A stretch of DNA of 64,000 nucleotides from CADEED01 sp020442965 (GTDB taxonomy: Bacteria > Pseudomonadota > Gammaproteobacteria > Steroidobacterales > Steroidobacteraceae), in contig JAWLAH010000001.1 in NCBI GenBank assembly GCA_041395525.1, positions 351,576 to 415,575 of the forward strand, in the 5' to 3' direction. Within the stretch, counting starts at the first letter, position 1; each line of letters begins with the position of its first letter. The notes beneath the pieces were generated by a model. That model worked only from the letters and a program-made list of their open reading frames with translations, was not told the origin of the DNA and did not search any database. A program made the translations under genes and the position numbers. Shown piece by piece: positions 36,277 through 44,435 of the stretch.

Positions 36277-37328
36277 CTTGCAAAGTACTGATTCTGGGTG
36301 CCAACGGCTTCATTGGCAGCGCTCTCACCGCCGCGATCCTGCGCGAGCGCGACTGGGAAGTGTTCGGTATGGATCTCTCGAATCACAAGCTTGGTGATCT
36401 GACGAGTTCGCCGCGCTTTCGCTTCGCCGAAGGCGACATCACGATCAATCGCGAATGGGTCGAATACCACGTCAAGAAGGCCGACGTCATCGTGCCACTG
36501 GTGGCGATTGCCAATCCGGCGCAATACGTCACCGACCCACTGCGCGTCTTCGAACTCGACTTCGAGGCTAATCTCAAAGTTGTGCGCGATTGCGTCAAAT
36601 ATCGCAAGCGGCTCATATTCCCGTCGACGTCGGAGATCTACGGCATGTCCCCGGACAGCGTGCTCGATGAGGAGTCCAGTAACCTCGTCTATGGTCCGGT
36701 CAACAAGCAACGCTGGATCTACGCGGCGTCCAAGCAGATGCTCGATCGAGTGATCTACGCCTACGGTGTGCGCGACGAGTTCGATTACACGTTGTTTCGG
36801 CCGTTCAATTTCATCGGGCCAAATCTCGACAATATCGATGAGCCCAAGGAAGGCAGTTCGCGGGTGTTCACGCAGTTCCTCTCCAACATCATGTATCGCC
36901 GACCCATCAGACTGGTGGACGGCGGCGAGCAGAAGCGCTCCTTCACCTTTATCGACGACGCCGTCGATTGCCTGCTGCGCATCATCGAGAACAAGAACGG
37001 CGTCGCCACGCGGCAAATATTCAATATCGGCAACCCCGCCAATTGCGTTTCGATCGGCGAACTGGCGCAGCTGATGATCGACACGGCCAAAGAGTTCCCG
37101 GCACTGCACGAACGCGCCGCAAGCGCCGAGATCACATCGGTGACGTCAGCGGACTACTATGGCAAATATTATCAGGACATCCAGAACCGGGTGCCCGCGA
37201 TCGATGCCGCGCGCAAACAACTTGGCTGGGCTCCGACTACCGACCTCGTCACCGCGGTTCGCAAGACGATCGACTACTATGTTCGTCTCGAGAGTGGCCA
37301 GAGACGCATCGCTACTAACATTACATGA
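36273..37328 (+). CDS. arnA: UDP-glucuronate oxidative decarboxylase (ArnA C-terminal domain as a separate protein)
   Basis: 351 residues, an extended short-chain dehydrogenase. LILGANGFIGSALTAAIL is the NAD-binding motif; FPSTSEIYG and a Y-x-x-x-K-like segment (WIYAASKQMLDR) form the catalytic part; FRPFNFIGP and KRSFTFIDDAVD are ArnA signatures. It converts UDP-glucuronate to the 4-keto-pentose used by ArnB. In E. coli this domain is fused behind a formyltransferase in one ArnA protein; here the formyltransferase is a separate gene 4 kb downstream. Overlaps of 4 bp join it to both neighbours. Confidence 0.92.
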   Translation: MTCKVLILGANGFIGSALTAAILRERDWEVFGMDLSNHKLGDLTSSPRFRFAEGDITINREWVEYHVKKADVIVPLVAIANPAQYVTDPLRVFELDFEANLKVVRDCVKYRKRLIFPSTSEIYGMSPDSVLDEESSNLVYGPVNKQRWIYAASKQMLDRVIYAYGVRDEFDYTLFRPFNFIGPNLDNIDEPKEGSSRVFTQFLSNIMYRRPIRLVDGGEQKRSFTFIDDAVDCLLRIIENKNGVATRQIFNIGNPANCVSIGELAQLMIDTAKEFPALHERAASAEITSVTSADYYGKYYQDIQNRVPAIDAARKQLGWAPTTDLVTAVRKTIDYYVRLESGQRRIATNIT

Positions 37329-38983
37329 CAGCAGCGATGAACGATACGCGCCACGGTAGTCTCTGGCGGCTGTGGCTGCTGCTCGGCGTACTGTGGATGC
37401 TGACGCTGTCCGTGCGACCTTTGTTCGACCCGGACGAAGGCCGTTACGCCGAAATCCCGCGGGAAATGCTGGTATCTGGCGACTGGGTGACGCCGCGCCT
37501 CAACGGCGTGAAATACTTCGAGAAGCCGCCGCTGCAATATTGGGCCACCGCCACGCTCTATTCGGTATTCGGCAAGAGCGAGTGGACATCCAGACTATGG
37601 TCCGCAGCACTCGGCTTCCTGTGCGTTCCACTGGTGTACGGCTTTGCGCGTCGCATCGGCCAATCACGCGAGGTCGCAGCGATCGGCGCGCTGGCGCTCG
37701 CGATCAATCCGTACTTCGTGATCGTCGATCATATCAACCTCCTCGATCAGGCATTCACCTTTTTCCTCGTCGCGGCGGTATTTGCATTTGTATTGGCGCA
37801 GCGCGGCGCTCAGCACTCGCGGTCTGAACGTCGCTGGATGCTGTTAGCCTGGGGCAGCCTTGCGCTGGCGGTCCTGAGTAAGGGGATTGTCGCAATTGCA
37901 CTGACCGGTGCAACGCTGGTGGTCTATATGCTCGCGATGCGCGACCGGACTTTCCTTCGGCGTATGCACTTCTTACCGGGCCTCCCGCTATTTGCCGCCC
38001 TCGCCGTGCCATGGTTCTGGCTGGTGCAAGCACGCAACCCCGAGTTCGCCAGCTTCTTCTTCATACATGAACATTTCGCTCGATTTCTAACGACTGTGCA
38101 CAAGCGGGCTGAACCCTGGTGGTTTTTCGTCCCGGTGCTGTTGCTGGCCGTGAGCCCGTTTCTGTGGAGCGTGAAGCACGCGGTCATCGGACAATGGCGT
38201 GGCAGCACGTCCGGGCGCGACTTCAGCCCAGTGCGGCTGTTGCTCGTGTGGGTGGCTGTCACGTTCGCCTTCTTTTCGATCTCGCAGTCGAAGCTCGTGC
38301 CTTATGCCCTGCCGCTCATGCCGCCGATTGCTGTGCTGCTCGCACAGTCACTGCGCAACGATGCGCGTGCACCACGGCGCGCGTCGTGGATCGTCGGCAC
38401 TTTGCTGTGCGTCTTCGGTGCCGGCTTGATGGCATACGATTGGCGGCGCAATGGCACGCTGCAGACGGGCGTGGCGCTCTGGGCCGGACTGGGATTGTTG
38501 GCCGGCCTGCTGGCGGTCTTTGCCGAGCGTATCGTATCGCGCGGGGGCATTGCCGACGGCAAGCCATCTTTGGCGCACTGGTCACTGCTCGCGGCAGTCT
38601 CGATCCTGGGTTACCAGATGCACCTGATGGCCTACGATGCGCTGCCGCCAACGCGTTCGGGGAAGGGTCTGGCAGCCGCGGTCGCACCCGCGATCGGCCC
38701 CCACACCGAGTTGCTCTCGGTAGCGCAATATCGCCACACACTCTCTTTCTATCTCGGCGCCCAGCTTGACGTGTTCGGTTATGCTGGCGAACTGGAATTC
38801 GGCATGCGACAGGACAACCTACCTGTGACAAACGGCACTGAGGAATTCAGCCGACATTGGCGCCAGGCGGACGATGCGATCGCGTTCATCGAGCCACACG
38901 TTTACGACGAGCTGGCGGCCGCCGGCATGCCTGGTCGCGTACTCGCTAACGACTTACAGAGCGTCGCGGTGGCTCGACGATGA
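37325..38983 (+). CDS. arnT: Lipid A 4-amino-4-deoxy-L-arabinose transferase ArnT
   Basis: 552 residues with about 12 hydrophobic helices and a soluble periplasmic C-terminus. PLFDPDEGRYAEIPREML is the ArnT first-loop motif with the essential Asp/Glu and Arg; GVKYFEKPPLQYW and the FIHEHFARFLT loop follow as in known ArnT. It transfers aminoarabinose from undecaprenyl phosphate to lipid A phosphate at the outer face of the inner membrane, lowering surface charge and polymyxin binding. ATGA overlaps join it to the genes on both sides. A second ATG at 37337 is an alternative start. Confidence 0.94.
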   Translation: MTAAMNDTRHGSLWRLWLLLGVLWMLTLSVRPLFDPDEGRYAEIPREMLVSGDWVTPRLNGVKYFEKPPLQYWATATLYSVFGKSEWTSRLWSAALGFLCVPLVYGFARRIGQSREVAAIGALALAINPYFVIVDHINLLDQAFTFFLVAAVFAFVLAQRGAQHSRSERRWMLLAWGSLALAVLSKGIVAIALTGATLVVYMLAMRDRTFLRRMHFLPGLPLFAALAVPWFWLVQARNPEFASFFFIHEHFARFLTTVHKRAEPWWFFVPVLLLAVSPFLWSVKHAVIGQWRGSTSGRDFSPVRLLLVWVAVTFAFFSISQSKLVPYALPLMPPIAVLLAQSLRNDARAPRRASWIVGTLLCVFGAGLMAYDWRRNGTLQTGVALWAGLGLLAGLLAVFAERIVSRGGIADGKPSLAHWSLLAAVSILGYQMHLMAYDALPPTRSGKGLAAAVAPAIGPHTELLSVAQYRHTLSFYLGAQLDVFGYAGELEFGMRQDNLPVTNGTEEFSRHWRQADDAIAFIEPHVYDELAAAGMPGRVLANDLQSVAVARR

Positions 38984-39351
38984 AATTGACCGACTTCGGC
39001 TGGCTATTCCTGGGTGTTGCGCTTAACGCGGGTGCGCAGCTTGGGCTGAAAGCGGCGACGAAGGCGACCGGTCCTATCGCCGGCAATGTCGCCGGGATCT
39101 GGCAGTCCGGCCAACAGATCGCCGCGGTGCCCGCGTTCTGGTTGGCACTGTTCGCCTACGGACTGTCGGTCGTTGTCTGGTTAGTCGGCCTGTCGCGCGT
39201 TCCCGTGAGCCAGGCGTATCCCATTTTGTCGCTCGGCTACGTCCTCACCGCCTTGCTGGCGTGGCCGTTGCTCGGCGAAATCGTGTCGGGCCAACGCGTG
39301 CTCGGCATTTTTGTCATCATTGCCGGTGTGTGGCTGATCACTCGTTCCTGA
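38980..39351 (+). CDS. SMR-type flippase, ArnE/ArnF-like
   Basis: 123 residues with four hydrophobic helices, the small-multidrug-resistance fold. AYPILSLGYVLTALLAWPLLGE is close to ArnE/ArnF and EmrE-like proteins. In enterobacteria ArnE and ArnF form a heterodimer that flips aminoarabinose-undecaprenyl phosphate to the periplasm; here only one such gene lies in the operon, so it may work as a homodimer. It overlaps arnT by 4 bp and is followed 8 bp later by arnB. Confidence 0.85.
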   Translation: MKLTDFGWLFLGVALNAGAQLGLKAATKATGPIAGNVAGIWQSGQQIAAVPAFWLALFAYGLSVVVWLVGLSRVPVSQAYPILSLGYVLTALLAWPLLGEIVSGQRVLGIFVIIAGVWLITRS

Positions 39352-39359
39352 AAAATGCT

Positions 39360-40481
39360 ATGACCTTGGAAAAACTGCCCTTTACGCGGCCAACTCTGGA
39401 CGAAGCCACGATCGCAAGCGTAGCGGCTACGCTGCGATCCGGCTGGCTGGCGAGCGGGCCTCGCGTGCAGGAACTCGAAGCGGCATTGTCCCAGTACCTT
39501 GGTGGCAGACCTGTGCGCACCATGACATCGGCCACGGCGGCGCTCGAAATCGCGCTGTATGTCGCCAAGGTCGGTCCCGGCGACGAGGTGATCACCACGC
39601 CGATAAGCTGGTGCGCCACCGCCAATGTCATCCTGCGCCTCGGCGCCAAACCGGTGTTCGTCGACGTCGATCTCGACTCGCGCAACCTGTTGCTCGAGCA
39701 GGTCGAGGCGAAGATCAGTGCGCGTACCCGCGCGATCTTGCCGGTGCATTTCTCCGGACTGCCGATCGCCATGGATCAGCTCTACGCGTTGGCGCAAAAG
39801 CACGGCGTGCGAGTCATCGAAGACGCGGCGCATGCGATCGGCTCGGCTTGGCACGATAAGCGCATCGGCAGCTTCGGCGATCTCGTCTGCTTCAGCTTTC
39901 ATCCTAACAAGAACATGACGACCGGTGAAGGCGGTGCGATCGTCGCAACTGCGCCGGACGAGATTCGCACGATCGAAGCATATCGCTTCAATGGCGTGGT
40001 GAAGCCAGCGCCGGGTGAGCTCGACGTGCTGTTCCCCGGCATCAAAGCCAACATGTCCGATATCCAGGCAAGCATCGGTCTCGGGCAGCTCGCTCGGCTC
40101 GATGAATTCAACGCGCGACGCCGCGAACTGGCGGCGCGCTACTACCAACTCTGGCAACACTCCTGTCCGCTGCGGCTGCCTGCTCGTGGCGATACTGGCC
40201 ATAGTTGGCACATGTTTGCGCCGCTGCTGCCACGCGAAACAGCTGGCATGACGCGTCTGGAATTCATTCGACAAATGGATGCACGCGGCATCTCGGTCGG
40301 CATTCACTATCCTGCGATCCACTTGTTGACGGCGTATCGGCAGCTTGGCTGGCGCGATGGGCAGTTCCCCAACGCCGAGCGTATTGGGCGCGAAACGCTG
40401 ACGCTGCCGTTGTTCCCGGCGATGCGCGACGAAGACGTCGACCGCGTCGTCAACGCCACCAATGAGATTCTCGGGCGGTAG
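39360..40481 (+). CDS. arnB: UDP-4-amino-4-deoxy-L-arabinose aminotransferase ArnB
   Basis: 373 residues, DegT/DnrJ/EryC1 fold, PLP-dependent. The Schiff-base lysine is Lys184 in FHPNKNMTTGEGGAI; TSATAALEIAL and PISWCATANVI match ArnB, and EDAAHAIGS contains the Asp that contacts PLP. It transfers an amino group from glutamate to the 4-keto sugar made by the ArnA dehydrogenase. ATG 39360 is chosen over the longer frame beginning at 39261, which lies inside the preceding gene. A long open frame on the opposite strand is antisense shadow. Confidence 0.94.
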   Translation: MTLEKLPFTRPTLDEATIASVAATLRSGWLASGPRVQELEAALSQYLGGRPVRTMTSATAALEIALYVAKVGPGDEVITTPISWCATANVILRLGAKPVFVDVDLDSRNLLLEQVEAKISARTRAILPVHFSGLPIAMDQLYALAQKHGVRVIEDAAHAIGSAWHDKRIGSFGDLVCFSFHPNKNMTTGEGGAIVATAPDEIRTIEAYRFNGVVKPAPGELDVLFPGIKANMSDIQASIGLGQLARLDEFNARRRELAARYYQLWQHSCPLRLPARGDTGHSWHMFAPLLPRETAGMTRLEFIRQMDARGISVGIHYPAIHLLTAYRQLGWRDGQFPNAERIGRETLTLPLFPAMRDEDVDRVVNATNEILGR

Positions 40482-40484
40482 CCG

Positions 40485-41483
40485 GTGATTGCACCCGACA
40501 TCTCCATCGTCATTCCAGTCTTCAACGAGGAGGCTGGGCTGCCGCTGCTGTTTGCGCGACTGTACCCGGCGCTCGATGCCCTGCAACGTAGCTACGAAGT
40601 GATCTTCGTTGACGACGGCAGTAGTGACCGCTCCGTCGAACTGCTGCGCGCAACCGTCGCACAGCATCCGGCCACCGCGCGCGCCGTCATCTTGGCGCAC
40701 AACGTCGGGCAGCACCTGGCGATCCTCGCGGCGTTCGAGCGTACGCGCGGTCGTCATATCATCACGCTCGACGCCGACCTGCAAAATCCACCCGAGGAGA
40801 TCGGCGCTGTCGTCGCGGCGCTCGAACAAGGCGCGGACTATGTCGGTACGATCCGACAGGTACGCGAAGACGTCTGGTGGCGCAGAGTCGCGTCTCGATG
40901 GCTCAATCGCTTGCGCGAGCGCACCACCAAGATCAGCATCACCGACCAGGGTTGCATGTTGCGCGGCTATGACCGTCGCATCGTCGAGGCCGTCAATCAT
41001 TGCGGCGAGGTAACGCCCTTCGTCCCAGCGCTTGCGTACACGTTTGCGCGCCGCCCGGTCGAGATCCCGGTGAAGCACGAGGAACGCGCCGCAGGCGTAT
41101 CAAAATACTCGATGTTCCAGTTGGTCCGCTTGAATTTCGACCTGATGACGGGCTACTCACTCATACCGCTACAGGCATTCTCGGTCTCAGGCATTGTCAT
41201 TGCATTTCTGTCGTTGGCGTTCGTCGTTTATCTCGCGATTCGGCGCTTGGTAGTCGGGCCCGAGGCCGCGGGTCTGTTCACGCTGTTTGGCATCGCCTTC
41301 TTCTTGCTCGGCTGTGTCTTGTTTGGGCTCGGGATAGTGGGCGAGTACGTCGGACGGATTTTCGAACAGGTCCGCAGCCGCCCGCGCTACGTAGTCGCGG
41401 AATTCCTCGGCGACCAGCGCGTCGCACCTCGGCCCGAGAGCAACGCGAATGTCGCAGCTTCGCAGACCCGCGCTGCGCCATGA
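40485..41483 (+). CDS. arnC: Undecaprenyl-phosphate 4-deoxy-4-formamido-L-arabinose transferase ArnC
   Basis: 332 residues from a GTG at 40485, three bases after the arnB stop. A GT2 domain (about 5-225: SIVIPVFNEEAGLPLL, VDDGSSDRS, LDADLQNPPEE) is followed by two transmembrane helices (about 230-300) that orient the active site to the cytoplasm. It puts the formylated amino sugar on undecaprenyl phosphate. The stop overlaps the following formyltransferase start as ATGA. Confidence 0.94.
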   Translation: MIAPDISIVIPVFNEEAGLPLLFARLYPALDALQRSYEVIFVDDGSSDRSVELLRATVAQHPATARAVILAHNVGQHLAILAAFERTRGRHIITLDADLQNPPEEIGAVVAALEQGADYVGTIRQVREDVWWRRVASRWLNRLRERTTKISITDQGCMLRGYDRRIVEAVNHCGEVTPFVPALAYTFARRPVEIPVKHEERAAGVSKYSMFQLVRLNFDLMTGYSLIPLQAFSVSGIVIAFLSLAFVVYLAIRRLVVGPEAAGLFTLFGIAFFLLGCVLFGLGIVGEYVGRIFEQVRSRPRYVVAEFLGDQRVAPRPESNANVAASQTRAAP

Positions 41484-42433
41484 GACCAACCGCCGTGGTC
41501 TTCGCTTACAGTGAGGTCGGGGTTCGCTGTCTCGAGGTGTTGTTGCGAGCGCAGGTCGAGATTTTGCTGATCGTCACGCACGACGACGATCCGAACGAAA
41601 CGCGTTGGTTCGCCAGCGTTGCCGAGCTCGCCCAGCAATACCGGCTACCCTGGATAGCCCCGCAGTCAGCGGACGAACCACAGCTGATCGAACGTGTGGC
41701 TGCGCTCGCACCTGACTTCATCTTCTCTTTCTACTACCGATTCATGCTAAGCGACCAGATCCTGCATAGCGCGAAGCGTGCTGCACTCAACATGCACGGC
41801 TCGCTGTTGCCGCGATTTCGCGGCCGCGCGCCGGTCAACTGGGCCGTTTTGCGCGGCGCGACCGAAACCGGCGCCACTTTGCACCATATGGTCGCGCGCG
41901 CCGACGCGGGCGACATCGTCGACCAGCAAGCCGTGGCCATTGGTGAGGACGATGACGCGCTGACGGTGTTCCGGGGGGTATGTGCAGCGGCAGTGACCGT
42001 CCTTGCGCGCAGCCTCCCGAAGTTGCTTGCCGGTACAGCGCCGGCGACGCCGCAGCAAATCCTCCCGGGAGAATACTTCGGACGCCGGCGCCCCGAGGAC
42101 GGTCGTATCGATTGGTCGCGGCCGGCGCGCGAGATTCATAATCTTGTGCGCGCCGTCGCTCCGCCTTATCCGGGTGCATTCGCGGATATTCTCGGCGAGC
42201 GCTGGGTTGTTACGCGTACCAAAGTACTGGCGAACGAGCCAGACAACTCATGCGTCGTGCAGTCGCCCGGCGCTGCGCGCCGCCCACGCCTGATCGGTTC
42301 GCAAGCACGATGCATTGTCGAATGCAGCGACGGCAGCCGCTTGCTATTGGTGGCGGCACAGGGCCCCGAAGGCGCCGTCGATCTCGCGGCCGTGGCAGCG
42401 CGGCTCGAGGATTCGCCGTTAGAGCTGGGCTGA
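41480..42433 (+). CDS. arnA: UDP-Ara4N formyltransferase (ArnA N-terminal domain as a separate protein)
   Basis: 317 residues of the methionyl-tRNA formyltransferase-like fold. NMHGSLLPRFRGRAPVNW contains the catalytic Asn and His of the family, and ARADAGDIVDQQ the conserved Asp. It formylates UDP-aminoarabinose with N10-formyl-tetrahydrofolate, which keeps the pathway moving toward ArnC. In E. coli this is the N-terminal half of ArnA; here the dehydrogenase half is encoded at 36273-37328, the reverse order. ATG 41480 overlaps the arnC stop. Confidence 0.93.
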   Translation: MRPTAVVFAYSEVGVRCLEVLLRAQVEILLIVTHDDDPNETRWFASVAELAQQYRLPWIAPQSADEPQLIERVAALAPDFIFSFYYRFMLSDQILHSAKRAALNMHGSLLPRFRGRAPVNWAVLRGATETGATLHHMVARADAGDIVDQQAVAIGEDDDALTVFRGVCAAAVTVLARSLPKLLAGTAPATPQQILPGEYFGRRRPEDGRIDWSRPAREIHNLVRAVAPPYPGAFADILGERWVVTRTKVLANEPDNSCVVQSPGAARRPRLIGSQARCIVECSDGSRLLLVAAQGPEGAVDLAAVAARLEDSPLELG

Positions 42434-42440
42434 GCGGCGC

Positions 42441-43331
42441 ATGGCGACGCTGGCGCTGAAAGTCGATGTCGATACCTGGCGCGGCACTCGTGACGGCGTA
42501 CCCAAGCTCGCCGAGCTGCTCGAGCGACTGCAGGTTCCGGCGACTTTTCTCTTCAGCGTCGGCCCGGATCACACCGGCCGCGCGCTGCGCCGCGTATTTC
42601 GGCGCGGTTTCCTCGGCAAAGTACGCCGCACATCCGTCGTGTCCAACTATGGACTGACTACTCTGCTGTACGGCACATTGCTTCCGGGCCCGCGCATCGG
42701 CGAACGCTGCCGCGATGAAATGCGGATGGTCAGACAACGCGGCTTCGAAGTGGGAGTACACACTCACGACCACGTGAAATGGCAAGACAAGGTGAGCAGC
42801 GCTTCGATTGGCTGGACGCGACGAGAACTCGAGCTGGCGCGCGACGAGTTCCAGCGGATATTCGGTGTGGCACCGCGTGTCCATGGCGCCGCCGGCTGGC
42901 AGCTCAATGCACATGTACCAGGACTCGAAGCGGCGCTCGGCTTCGAGTATGCCTCTGATACCCGCGGTTACTCGCCTTTTCGACCGGCGAGCGGCGGCGT
43001 ACCGCAGCTACCAACCACCCTGCCGACGCTGGACGAGCTCATTGGCCGTGACGATTTGACGAGCGACGACCCAGTCGAAACACTGCTAGGCATGACGCTG
43101 AATGCCCCGCGGCACGGACATGTTTTCACGCTACACGCCGAGATCGAAGGTGGCGCCTATGCACCCCATTTTGCGCGACTGCTGCTGGGGTGGCGCGCAC
43201 AAGGCTATGAGTTCGCGACCTTGGGCGAGGTGTACGAGTCGCTCGATTACGGTTCGTTGCCGACCTGCGAAATCGTCCCCGGCACGGTCAGTGGTCGGTC
43301 GGGGCAACTCGCGCTACAGGCTCAGAACTGA
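42441..43331 (+). CDS. arnD: 4-deoxy-4-formamido-L-arabinose-phosphoundecaprenol deformylase ArnD
   Basis: 296 residues with a NodB-type polysaccharide deacetylase fold. LKVDVDTWRGTRDGVPKLAELL carries the metal-binding Asp pair, VGVHTHDHVKWQD the two metal His, and VHGAAGWQLN is an ArnD feature. It removes the formyl group from the lipid-linked sugar before flipping. It follows the formyltransferase after 7 bp, and its TGA overlaps the next gene's ATG by one base. Confidence 0.94.
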   Translation: MATLALKVDVDTWRGTRDGVPKLAELLERLQVPATFLFSVGPDHTGRALRRVFRRGFLGKVRRTSVVSNYGLTTLLYGTLLPGPRIGERCRDEMRMVRQRGFEVGVHTHDHVKWQDKVSSASIGWTRRELELARDEFQRIFGVAPRVHGAAGWQLNAHVPGLEAALGFEYASDTRGYSPFRPASGGVPQLPTTLPTLDELIGRDDLTSDDPVETLLGMTLNAPRHGHVFTLHAEIEGGAYAPHFARLLLGWRAQGYEFATLGEVYESLDYGSLPTCEIVPGTVSGRSGQLALQAQN

Positions 43332-44410
43332 TGCCACGACTCCTCTACACGTATCTGCTGCGCCACCTATCCATGACGTGGCTGGCTGTCGTCGGTGTAC
43401 TGTTGACGGTACTCACGCTCGGCCAGGTTCCACAAGTACTGGTGCGAGCGGCCGCGAACGAGATCAGCGCCGACATGATCGGCCGCGTAATCTGGTGGAT
43501 GACTCTCGCCAACGCGCCGGTGATACTGCCATTTGGAACGCTGCTGGCGGTCGTACTGACCATGGGCCGCTTTGGCAACGACAGCGAACTGACCGCGATG
43601 CGCGCGGTGGGCATGTCACCCGCCAAGCTGCTCGTACCCGTGGTGCTGCTCGCCGCGCCGATCACAGCGATGCAAGGCGCGATCGCCCTGCACTACGCGC
43701 CGACCGCCCTATGCAGTGCCATCAAGATTCGCGCCCAAGCAGTACGCACGCTGGCGTTGGCGCCGGTGCGTGCCGGCAAGTTCCAACCGTTCGGACGCGA
43801 CGGCACTTTGTTAGTCGATGATGTGACCGAGGATGGCGAGCTACGCAATATATTCGCCACGGTTGGCGAAAAGGGTGTGGCGCAAGTCATGACGGCTGCA
43901 CGCGGACGCATCGAAGCGGATCTTGCTAACGATCGATTGCAGTTGCGACTGTTCGACGGGCGCCGCTACGAGGGCATCCCCGGCCAGGGGAAGTTCCGGA
44001 TCATCAGCTTTGGCGAATACGCCGGCTGGTTCGCGTTGCCGTCCACCGTCAGCGAATGCAAGCGTGCCGATACGCTGAACACCACTCAGCTGCTGGGGTC
44101 CACTGCGCCCAAAGACCGTGCTGAACTCCACGCACGTTTCGGCTTTATCGCGATGATGATCGTGCTGTCACTGATGGCGGCACCGCTAGCGGTCATCCGA
44201 CCTCGCGAGGGGCGCTACGCGCGGCTGCCGGGCGCCGTTGCATTGTCGCTCGTCTATCTGATGGCTACCATCGGACTAACCACCTGGTCGGCTCGCCGAC
44301 CGGACATCGGGCCAGCCGCCTACTGGACGCTGCACGCCGTGATGCTCGTGACAGCGGTCCTGATGATTGTTCGCCAGCAGCGTGGATCACTGCGCTTTTC
44401 GTCGCCGTAA
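43331..44410 (+). CDS. LptF/LptG-family permease (YjgP/YjgQ-like)
   Basis: 359 residues with three N-terminal and three C-terminal hydrophobic helices around a periplasmic beta-jellyroll-like domain (about 130-245). LTAMRAVGMSPAKLL is the coupling segment that contacts LptB, and the C-terminal LMAAPLAVIRPREGRYARLP is typical of LptF. In LPS export LptF and LptG work as a pair with LptB2; here there is only one permease gene and it is at the end of an arn operon. It might form a homodimer, or pair with a chromosomal LptF or LptG to favour modified lipid A. Confidence 0.87.
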   Translation: MPRLLYTYLLRHLSMTWLAVVGVLLTVLTLGQVPQVLVRAAANEISADMIGRVIWWMTLANAPVILPFGTLLAVVLTMGRFGNDSELTAMRAVGMSPAKLLVPVVLLAAPITAMQGAIALHYAPTALCSAIKIRAQAVRTLALAPVRAGKFQPFGRDGTLLVDDVTEDGELRNIFATVGEKGVAQVMTAARGRIEADLANDRLQLRLFDGRRYEGIPGQGKFRIISFGEYAGWFALPSTVSECKRADTLNTTQLLGSTAPKDRAELHARFGFIAMMIVLSLMAAPLAVIRPREGRYARLPGAVALSLVYLMATIGLTTWSARRPDIGPAAYWTLHAVMLVTAVLMIVRQQRGSLRFSSP

Positions 44411-44435
44411 GAACCCGTATTCGGTCGGCCGGCAG

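Noticed and set aside
39237..41078. 613-codon open frame on the minus strand
   Set aside because: It is antisense to arnB and arnC, whose motifs are unmistakable; long antisense frames are common in GC-rich coding DNA, and the product resembles no family I know.
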